Origin: Prevotellaceae bacterium
GTDB lineage: Bacteria; Bacteroidota; Bacteroidia; Bacteroidales; Bacteroidaceae
Length of the DNA: 7,684 nt
Reading direction: 5' to 3'
Assembly (NCBI GenBank): GCA_022508635.1
Contig: JAFLUV010000027.1
Location: 1-7,684 of the forward strand
This document shows, piece by piece, positions 1 to 5,617 of this stretch. Made by a program: the position numbers and the translations under genes. Position 1 is the first letter of the stretch. Each line of letters opens with the position of its first letter. A model generated the notes under the pieces. The model was not told the DNA's origin. It saw nothing but the letters and a program-made list of their open reading frames with translations, and did not search any database.

Positions 1-828
1 CGGGGTGAGTATGTATTTCAGGGGCAAGCGCTCGGTGAGTTTCTTGCCGGTCTTGGTATCTGTGTAGGTGGTGGTCAGGAGGCAGGACTTTGTCTTGTCG
101 TAGGGTATGGTGAGACGGACGGGTTTGTTCTGCTTGACGCTTATGCTCTTGGAGGTTTTGTAGAGTTCGGTGCCGCTTTCACGGTCGGTGACGCTGAGGT
201 CGAGCTTTCCGTTTTGTGCTTGGGGATAGGCGTTGCGGAGTTCGATGTCGCAGTGTGCCTTTCCGTCGTTGACGTCGGTGAAGTGCATGCTGAGTCCGTC
301 GAGGAGGCTGGGGATGCGGACGGTGAGCGGGCGGTCAAAGAGTCCGCCGGGTTCGCCTGCGTTGTACACGCGTATGGCGATGACGTTGTCCTGGTCCCAG
401 CGTATGCCGCCGGTCTTGGCGTCGACGGGATAGCTGCGCACGGTGTTCCAGGCTGATTTGTAGCCGCCTTGGTCGCCGGGCATGCTGCCGGTCTTGCCTA
501 TGAGCTTGCCGTTGAGGTAGCATTCGTCGGTGTCGTCGGCCTTGGGAAGGTCGAAGATGACGAACTTCTGTTGCTCGGCTCCTTTGAGGAGGCTGCTTGG
601 TATGGTGAGGTGGATGCGGTACCAGGCGTAGGCGCTGTTGATGGCATGTCCCTGGTCGTCCCAGTTCCTTGTCATGTCGATGGTGCCCCAGTTGCCGTCT
701 GGCGTTTCGGGCTTTGCCCAGTTCATGTTGTCTCCTTTTTGGAAGAGGGCTTGCTTGACGCTCAGGTCTTGAGCGATGGAAACACTGGTCATGCAGAGTG
801 CGATGGCCATAAGATGTAGTTTCTTCAT
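1..828 (-). CDS. Secreted glycan-active protein with N-terminal sugar-binding-type beta-sandwich, probably a glycoside hydrolase (3' end beyond window)
   Basis: Read from the ATG at 828-826, the frame stays open for 276 codons to the left edge, so the C-terminal part is missing. Residues 1-20 form a signal peptide (MKKLHLMAIALCMTSVSIAQ, likely cleaved before D21), so the product is exported. Residues about 44-172 resemble the jelly-roll (galactose-binding-like) domain found at the N-terminus of GH2-type hydrolases or within sialate O-acetylesterases: W47, a W56-D-D-Q-G60 stretch, W69-Y70-R71, the D98-D99-T-D-E-C-Y-L-N-G107 turn, and a late N149-V-I-A-I-R-V-Y strand. Residues about 180-276 look like an Ig-type beta domain. 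No catalytic domain lies in the visible part, so substrate and family cannot be fixed. A promoter candidate lies 61 bp upstream and the 23-bp repeat array further upstream. Alternatives are an esterase or a non-catalytic carbohydrate-binding protein. Confidence 0.72.
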   Translation of the reverse strand, partial: MKKLHLMAIALCMTSVSIAQDLSVKQALFQKGDNMNWAKPETPDGNWGTIDMTRNWDDQGHAINSAYAWYRIHLTIPSSLLKGAEQQKFVIFDLPKADDTDECYLNGKLIGKTGSMPGDQGGYKSAWNTVRSYPVDAKTGGIRWDQDNVIAIRVYNAGEPGGLFDRPLTVRIPSLLDGLSMHFTDVNDGKAHCDIELRNAYPQAQNGKLDLSVTDRESGTELYKTSKSISVKQNKPVRLTIPYDKTKSCLLTTTYTDTKTGKKLTERLPLKYILTP

Positions 829-889
829 GGTGTTGTTTTGTTTGTTGTTTTAGTTATGTTTATTGTTGGACTTTGTCCTTTCTGCGGTT

Positions 890-897
890 CAAAGGTA
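890..897 (-). promoter_or_regulatory. Candidate Bacteroidetes -7 element for the secreted glycan-active protein
   Basis: On the minus strand this reads TACCTTTG, an exact match to the Bacteroidetes -7 consensus TAnnTTTG. It lies 61 bp before the ATG at 828, leaving an A- and C-rich leader without a Shine-Dalgarno, which is normal in this phylum. I found no TTG at the expected -33 position about 20 bp upstream, so the promoter is only half supported. The leader also contains a small GGAC-AAA-GTCC inverted repeat at 869-879. Confidence 0.42.
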
Positions 898-999
898 CGA
901 TTTTTTCGCCGTATTCCCATGGGTTTTGCGGACTTTTTTCCGTATATATAATAAGGTATGGCCGTGAGGGGGTGCTGCGAGGGTCATGGGGGTGCGCAA

Positions 1000-1114
1000 T
1001 CATCTTTACTATGGGCGGGTTTTCATCATTAGTATAGATGAGGCCTTAACATTAGTATAGATGAGGGCTCATCATTAGTATAGATGAAGCCCCATCATTA
1101 GTAATGATGAAATG
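1000..1114. repeat. Tandem array of 23-bp near-palindromic repeats, 5 units in exact register
   Basis: Units start at 1000, 1023, 1046, 1069 and 1092, all 23 bp apart. The shared core cattagtatagatga occurs exactly at 1027-1041, 1050-1064 and 1073-1087, and with a two-base change (tatag to taatg) at 1096-1110. Units 2 and 4 differ at 1 of 23 bases, units 2 and 3 at 3, units 2 and 5 at 7, and the first, decayed unit (1000-1022) at 8. Each unit is a near-palindrome (catcatta-g-tatagatg); in the last it is perfect (catcatta-g-taatgatg, 1093-1109). Joins between units can also pair, for example gatgag-gg-ctcatc at 1060-1073. The array could be a cluster of operator sites, a processing or termination element, or a neutral minisatellite. 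The repeat itself is directly visible; its role is unknown. Confidence 0.9.
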
Positions 1115-1160
1115 GCGGGGATGGCGGGGCTGATTTCTTGCCGTTATGATGGTTCGGGGT

Positions 1161-1202
1161 TGCTGCCGCGGGGATGAGGCTGTGCTGCCCGGGGGATGAG
1201 GT
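1161..1202. repeat. Degenerate GC-rich direct repeat, two 20-bp units 22 bp apart
   Basis: The 20-base stretches at 1161-1180 and 1183-1202 match at 17 of 20 positions; both begin tgctgcc and share ggggatgagg. The second copy ends on the last base of the TPR stop codon (read at 1204-1202 on the minus strand). A weaker third match lies inside the end of the TPR reading frame at 1220-1239. This may be a remnant of local duplication at the 3' end of the TPR gene. Confidence 0.55.
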
Positions 1203-3286
1203 CAGAGGGTGCCGCGGGTTGCTGCCTGGAGGATGTCCTGCACGAGGCGGGTGTCTTCCTTTGCTACGCCCCTGGCGGTGAGTGCTTCCAACTGCTCTCT
1301 GACGAGGATGAGTGCCTGGTCTGCCGTCTCTTCGTTCTCCTTGCAGTAGTCGCTGACATACTTCAGGTAGTAGTCTATGCCTTCCTTCCAGTGTCCTTGC
1401 AGCAGCTGGATATGCCCCATGCGGAGGTATGTCAGGTATGTTATGCTCTCGTCGAGCTGGAGCTCTTTCCTGGTGTACCGCTCGGCTATGTCGAGCCGCC
1501 CGAGGGCGAAGGCCGTGCAGGCGATGGATTTGATGACGAGTGCATCGTCCTCCTCTGTCTCATAGTCCAGCTGAAAGAAGAGCTGCAATGCTTCTTCGGT
1601 TCTGCCTGCCCTGGTCATTGCCATGGCGATGAGGTGGCGGTAGGAGCCGTCGTCGGGCTGGAGTGCGGCCAGCCGCTGCAGGGTCTCCACCTCGTCCTCG
1701 TGACGTTCCTGCTGCCTATAGCACTCGGACAGGAGGCGAAGGGTGTCGACGTTGTCCGGCTCCAGCATGTCGGCGCCCTGCAGGCTTGCTATGGCTTCGG
1801 GGTAACACTCCATGCTTGTCTGCACCTGTCCCTTGAGCAGGAGCTTCGCAGCGTCGGCACCTTCCTGCCCTATGAGCTTGTCGATGCCCTCGAGCGCCTG
1901 CGCGTTGCGCCCCGACTCATGAAGCAGCCGGCAGGACCTCATGCGGTCGTCGGCCGTGAAGAGCGGGGCGAGCTCGGGGATGTCGGCCAGCGTCTGTTCC
2001 GCACGGAACGGGTTGACGACCTGACTGCTGAGGGGCGAGTGCAGGAAGAAGCGGTACAGGTCCTGGACAATGTAACGGACGGAGTAGTCGGGGACGATGA
2101 TGCTCTCTGCGTCAGGCAGCTCTTGGCTGTCCAGCTGCTGCGCCACGCCTGAGAAGTCCTTGTCCGTGGAGATAAGGTAGAGCGTCGCCAGCTTGTCCAC
2201 GTCGCAGTCCATGATGAGGTCGACGAGCAGCGACAGGCGTTGCTTCTCATTCCCCTTTTCGTCAACCATGACCGACTGGAAGAGCGGGTGGCTCTTGTCC
2301 AGGGGCAGGAACCAGTGGGCTGCACGTTGCAGGTACTTGCACGAGTGGAGCAGGCTTACCTTCGCAAGGTTCGGGTCCAAGCCTCGCTTGAGGCGGTTCT
2401 TCAGGTAGCGTGCCTTGATCTCGGCGTATGCCCTGACGTTGTCGAGGTCTATCGTCTCCCACGTCTTAAGGCTATTGCCCAGCAGCTCCGTCTCCTCCAT
2501 CTCGGCCTTCATGTCCTCCTCTGCAACCAGCATGAGCAATACCTCCTGCTGCACCTCGGCGACCAGCTGCCGCCCCTTGCCCGTCCGCAGCTTGCCGGGC
2601 AGGCCGGGCATCAGCATGGGCAGGTCCTTGTGGCGAAGGCGGAGCAGGAGCAGGTAGGTGACGGCCGTGATGTGCGTGCGGTGGCATTCCGTTTCGGCAA
2701 GGAGGGTAAGCAGGCATGCTTTCTCCGTGTCGCAATACTCCCATGCCGCAAGGAAGAGCGCCCCGGCGAGGTGTTGCTGCACCATGTCTTGTTGTTGCGT
2801 AATGAAATCATACCAGAACGCCGTATCCTGCTTCGTCCAGAGCGGTTCCGTCCAAAGGATGTCGAAGACGTCATCCTGCGTCTCGCACCTCTCCTCGGGC
2901 GTCAGCAGGCTCTGCCACTTGGCAAAGACGGCCTTCCTCGCCTCCGTTCCGTAGGTATCGTGCAGTCGCCTCCACGTCTTGCCGTAGTGATCCTCTCCGA
3001 TGTTCAGGCGGATCGCCCGGCAAGCCTGCAATGTCAGCGTCAGGCCGCGCAGCCGGATTTTCTCTTGCACCCGGTGGCGGCCGTCGTCATTCCCGCCGTC
3101 TCGTAGGAAAGAAAGCATGTGGTTGTAATTCTCCTCTATGCTCATTATCTCCGCACCGACGGTAGCATCCTCCGTGCAGTAGGGTAGGAGCATGCGCAGG
3201 TCGTCGATGCCGTCCAGGATACGTCCATCGGCAAACGCGTGCAGACTCTCCCGCAGGATGCGGTTCAGCGTCTTGATATCAATCAT
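1202..3286 (-). CDS. Large cytoplasmic TPR-repeat protein of unknown function
   Basis: This 694-residue protein has no signal peptide or membrane segment, so it is probably cytoplasmic. Residues about 1-430 are helix-rich and lack an obvious known domain; a basic stretch at 291-301 (ARYLKNRLKRG) is followed by a W325-F-L-P segment. Residues about 445-645 read as tetratricopeptide repeats, with units near 477-510 (ending LEPDN), 511-545 (LQPDD), 546-580, 585-612 and 615-645, each with the usual small and aromatic spacing such as A-x-x-x-G-R-x-x-E-A. TPRs bind other proteins, but the partner is unknown. The ATG lies 2 bp after the stop of the binding-protein gene, so translation of the two is likely coupled, and both probably belong to the pgk operon. 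The strong third-position GC bias opens long antisense frames, which I treat as shadows. The TPR call is firm; the function is not known. Confidence 0.85.
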   Translation of the reverse strand: MIDIKTLNRILRESLHAFADGRILDGIDDLRMLLPYCTEDATVGAEIMSIEENYNHMLSFLRDGGNDDGRHRVQEKIRLRGLTLTLQACRAIRLNIGEDHYGKTWRRLHDTYGTEARKAVFAKWQSLLTPEERCETQDDVFDILWTEPLWTKQDTAFWYDFITQQQDMVQQHLAGALFLAAWEYCDTEKACLLTLLAETECHRTHITAVTYLLLLRLRHKDLPMLMPGLPGKLRTGKGRQLVAEVQQEVLLMLVAEEDMKAEMEETELLGNSLKTWETIDLDNVRAYAEIKARYLKNRLKRGLDPNLAKVSLLHSCKYLQRAAHWFLPLDKSHPLFQSVMVDEKGNEKQRLSLLVDLIMDCDVDKLATLYLISTDKDFSGVAQQLDSQELPDAESIIVPDYSVRYIVQDLYRFFLHSPLSSQVVNPFRAEQTLADIPELAPLFTADDRMRSCRLLHESGRNAQALEGIDKLIGQEGADAAKLLLKGQVQTSMECYPEAIASLQGADMLEPDNVDTLRLLSECYRQQERHEDEVETLQRLAALQPDDGSYRHLIAMAMTRAGRTEEALQLFFQLDYETEEDDALVIKSIACTAFALGRLDIAERYTRKELQLDESITYLTYLRMGHIQLLQGHWKEGIDYYLKYVSDYCKENEETADQALILVREQLEALTARGVAKEDTRLVQDILQAATRGTL

Positions 3287-3288
3287 TC

Positions 3289-4209
3289 TCAGTACTTAGT
3301 TTTTATATTGTCAAGCCATCTGCGTGCCTCCTCCACGTCACTCTGCCGTATGTCGAAGGTGGCAGCATGTGCAGGCAGTACCAGCGTATCGGCTAACGCC
3401 GGAGGCAACTGGTATTCCTGCTTGAGAATATCGCGCATGAGCCCCGTCTCGCTATCCTTGCTGCACAGAACTGCAGCCGAGTCCAGCAAATGCCTGAACG
3501 CTCTCTGCCGCTCCTCCGTAGCCTTGCCGCATGCAACCCACGCATAGAGCCGCGTCTGTCCCCTCTGCGTGCGGAAGAGCCGCCTGTGTCCCAACAGCGT
3601 CATCCATGTGGCAAAAGGTTCGCCCATCATCGCCGCATCCACAAGCCCCTGGCGTATCATCTCAGCACGCAGCCAGACATCGTTGACCTGCGGACGGTAA
3701 ATGTCGTCGTGACTCGTACCGGTGCTGTCGAGCATACGGTCGCACCAATAGTCAGTGGCGGACAGACGACTGATGGCAATCATCTGTTCCTTCATCTGGT
3801 TGACGCGCTTCACGCGCTTCGTCTTGAGCGATATAAGCGAGAGCGGTTCGTTACAGGCAGCGAAGGGGATCACCTCAGTGTCCTTGGCAAGGCGTGCAGA
3901 GCGAATGAGGTCGGTGTAGGCAATGTCAGCATGTCCGCGCAGTATGGCCGTGTCAATGTCCATCTGTGCTTGGAAGCGCAACAACCTAATCCTCACTCCA
4001 AGACTATCGGCCAGTCCGCTGCGAACGGCATAGTAAAGAGGCATGCAGCCCATCGTCGGCATGACTGCCACGCGCATGACGTTCGCGCTCGAGTCAATGC
4101 TCGTACTGTCTGCATCAAAAGGCATGGCCTCCTGCTGCCGTAGGGCGCAGGAGGCCAATAAGAAAAGGTTTATGGAACAGAAGATATAGATTATGTAGAA
4201 CCTTCTCAT
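3289..4209 (-). CDS. Orphan ABC-type substrate-binding lipoprotein (SsuA/THI5/NMT1-like)
   Basis: The 306-residue product starts with a lipoprotein signal: basic MRR, a hydrophobic stretch, and the lipobox L18-A-S-C21, so it should be lipid-anchored at C21 and lie in the periplasm or outer membrane. Residues about 44-230 resemble the two-lobed binding proteins of nitrate, sulfonate, bicarbonate or thiamine-precursor importers: a first strand M45-R-V-A-V-M, the P57-L-Y-Y-A-V-R-S-G turn, D84 to D95 with R91-G-H-A-D-I-A-Y, and G188-L-V-D-A-A-M-M-G-E-P-F, the usual crossover motif. Length is normal for the family. No permease or ATPase gene is nearby, so it may serve a remote transporter or have been recruited as a sensor. 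It follows pgk by 46 bp, with an AGAGG at 4224-4220 ten bases before the ATG as a weak ribosome site. The ligand cannot be named. Confidence 0.82.
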   Translation of the reverse strand: MRRFYIIYIFCSINLFLLASCALRQQEAMPFDADSTSIDSSANVMRVAVMPTMGCMPLYYAVRSGLADSLGVRIRLLRFQAQMDIDTAILRGHADIAYTDLIRSARLAKDTEVIPFAACNEPLSLISLKTKRVKRVNQMKEQMIAISRLSATDYWCDRMLDSTGTSHDDIYRPQVNDVWLRAEMIRQGLVDAAMMGEPFATWMTLLGHRRLFRTQRGQTRLYAWVACGKATEERQRAFRHLLDSAAVLCSKDSETGLMRDILKQEYQLPPALADTLVLPAHAATFDIRQSDVEEARRWLDNIKTKY

Positions 4210-4255
4210 GAATGCTAATCCTCTATCCCTTATTATCTATATAACCTTTATTCAG

Positions 4256-5524
4256 TTATCCCTTAATCGCAGCCACGCCGGGAAGAACCTTCCCTTCGAT
4301 AGCTTCAAGCAGGGCGCCGCCACCAGTGCTGATGTAGCTTACCTTATCGGTCAGGCCGAATTTAGTACAGCATGCTACGGAATCGCCACCGCCGATGAGG
4401 GAGAAAGCCCCTTCTGCCGTTGCCTCAGCAATAGCTTCGCCTACGGCACGGCTACCGGCAGTGAATTCATCACACTCGAAGCATCCGGCAGGACCGTTCC
4501 ACAGGATGGTCTTGGCACCCTTGATAGCGTCGGCAAACTTCTTGCGGCTCTCGGGACCAGCGTCCAGACCATCCCAGCCTGCCTCAATAGCGTTGCTGGG
4601 GAATACCTTGACTTCTGCTCCGGGCTTGACGCTGAAGGTGCCGAAGTCATAGCCTGTGCAGCATACGCTATCCACACCGAGGATGAGTTCTACGCCATTC
4701 TCCTTGGCTTTCTTCTCTACGTCAAGGGCAACGTCCAGCTTGTCGAGTTCTACGATAGAATCACCTATCTCGCCGCCATGAGCCTTGGCGAATGTATAGG
4801 TCATGCCACCGCAAAGAATGAGTTTGTCCACCTTGCCCAGCAGGTTCTCGATGATACCAATTTTGCTGCTTACCTTCGAACCGCCCATGATGGCAACGAA
4901 GGGGCGCTTGATGTTGGAGAGTACGTTGTCTACAGCCGTTACCTCTTTCTCCATGAGCAGGCCGAGCATTTTGTTGTTAGCATCAAAATAGTCGGCGATG
5001 ACGGCAGTAGATGCGTGCTTACGGTGTGCGGTGCCAAAGGCATCCATCACGTAGCAGTCGGCATAGGAAGCCAGCGTCTTGGCAAATTCCTTCTGGCTCT
5101 GCTTCATTGCTTTTTTTGCCTCTTCGTATGCAGGGTCTTCCTTGTCGATGCCCACTGGCTTACCTTCTTCTTCGGGATAATAGCGGAGGTTTTCCAACAG
5201 GAGTGCCTCACCCATCTTCAGAGCGTTGGCAGCGTCCTGAGCCTTGGCACAATCGGGAGCAAAACCGACGGGGCAACCCAGCGCTTTCTCTACAGCTTCT
5301 CGAATCTGACCTAAAGAGAGCTTGGGGTTTACTTTGCCTTTGGGTTTGCCCATGTGGCTCATGATGATGGCAGCGCCGCCGTCAGCGATGATCTTTTTCA
5401 GGGTGGGCAGGGCACCGCGGATGCGGGTGTCGTCCGTAATTTCACCATTCTCGTTCAGAGGCACGTTGAAGTCTACGCGCACGATTGCCTTTTTACCGGC
5501 AAAATTGTACTCATTGATTGTCAT
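4256..5524 (-). CDS. pgk: Phosphoglycerate kinase
   Basis: PGK catalyses the reversible transfer of phosphate from 1,3-bisphosphoglycerate to ADP, giving 3-phosphoglycerate and ATP, in cytoplasmic glycolysis and gluconeogenesis. The 422-residue length is normal. The N-terminal substrate-binding half shows V18-D-F-N-V-P, D31-D-T-R34-I, S56-H-M-G-K-P-K-G, E111-N-L-R114 and the basic-patch G164-T-A-H-R168. The nucleotide half shows G214-G-S-K217-V-S-S-K, G239-G-M-T-Y-T-F, N343-G-P-A-G, G378-G-G-D-S and S399-T-G-G-G-A near the C-terminus. The ATG at 5524 fits the family start and follows a promoter candidate by 43 bp. Two mild oddities are ten cysteines, including paired CC at 288-289 and 385-386, and a segment around 286-307 that differs from the common bacterial form. 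It is the first gene of a probable three-gene operon with the binding lipoprotein and the TPR protein. Confidence 0.97.
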   Translation of the reverse strand: MTINEYNFAGKKAIVRVDFNVPLNENGEITDDTRIRGALPTLKKIIADGGAAIIMSHMGKPKGKVNPKLSLGQIREAVEKALGCPVGFAPDCAKAQDAANALKMGEALLLENLRYYPEEEGKPVGIDKEDPAYEEAKKAMKQSQKEFAKTLASYADCYVMDAFGTAHRKHASTAVIADYFDANNKMLGLLMEKEVTAVDNVLSNIKRPFVAIMGGSKVSSKIGIIENLLGKVDKLILCGGMTYTFAKAHGGEIGDSIVELDKLDVALDVEKKAKENGVELILGVDSVCCTGYDFGTFSVKPGAEVKVFPSNAIEAGWDGLDAGPESRKKFADAIKGAKTILWNGPAGCFECDEFTAGSRAVGEAIAEATAEGAFSLIGGGDSVACCTKFGLTDKVSYISTGGGALLEAIEGKVLPGVAAIKG

Positions 5525-5567
5525 AATATTCTCTTTGTTATGTTGTTTGGTGTGATATTTTGCGATG

Positions 5568-5598
5568 CAAAGTTACGCCTTTTTTGTGAAGAATGCAA
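5568..5598 (-). promoter_or_regulatory. Candidate Bacteroidetes promoter of the pgk operon
   Basis: On the minus strand, TAACTTTG at 5575-5568 matches the -7 consensus TAnnTTTG, and a TTG at 5598-5596 lies 20 bp upstream, the expected position of the -33 element. The -7 box is 43 bp before the pgk ATG. The site lies in the 93-bp gap after the dehydrogenase gene, so pgk can be transcribed on its own even if read-through occurs. Confidence 0.58.
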
Positions 5599-5617
5599 GT
5601 ATTTCCGTTGCAAAACG

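Larger units (their letters stand above)
829..1201. other. 373-bp intergenic region between the TPR gene and the secreted glycan-active protein gene
   Basis: No convincing open reading frame or RNA gene was seen here. From the left, the region holds the leader and promoter candidate of the downstream gene (829-897), a T-rich then AT-rich stretch with a TATATATA run (901-960), a G-rich stretch (961-999), the 23-bp tandem repeat array (1000-1114), a 9-bp tandem duplication of atggcgggg (1112-1129), and a degenerate GC-rich direct repeat (1161-1202) that reaches the stop codon of the TPR gene. No classical terminator with a T-tract on the minus strand was found after the TPR gene, so the palindromes of the array are the best candidates for ending or processing that transcript. 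Confidence 0.7.

Noticed and set aside
214..819. Plus-strand frames opposite the secreted glycan-active protein gene
   Set aside because: The minus-strand reading is open for 276 codons with a signal peptide and a sugar-binding-type domain; the plus-strand frames are short shadows of it.
1000..1114. Reading the 23-bp array as a CRISPR
   Set aside because: The units are directly adjacent, with no unique spacers between repeats, and no cas gene is present in the window.
1196..2152. Long plus-strand open frame opposite the C-terminal half of the TPR gene (318 codons)
   Set aside because: It is antisense to a convincing TPR protein, its translation has no recognisable domain, and its openness follows from the strong third-position GC bias of the minus-strand gene.
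2240..3106. Second long plus-strand open frame opposite the N-terminal half of the TPR gene (288 codons)
   Set aside because: Same reasons: no domain, low-complexity composition rich in Leu, Val and Arg, fully covered by a real gene on the other strand.
4224..4265. Nine-base direct repeat tatccctta (4224-4232 and 4257-4265) flanking the pgk/lipoprotein gap
   Set aside because: Too short to stand out from chance, and one copy includes the pgk stop codon; no further copies or pairing partners were seen.
4208..5314. 368-codon plus-strand open frame opposite pgk
   Set aside because: It lies almost wholly antisense to pgk, which is certain from its conserved motifs; the frame shows no family features.
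5606..5617. Small inverted repeat cgtt-gcaa-aacg just after the dehydrogenase stop as a terminator
   Set aside because: A four-base stem without a T-tract is too weak to support a terminator call.
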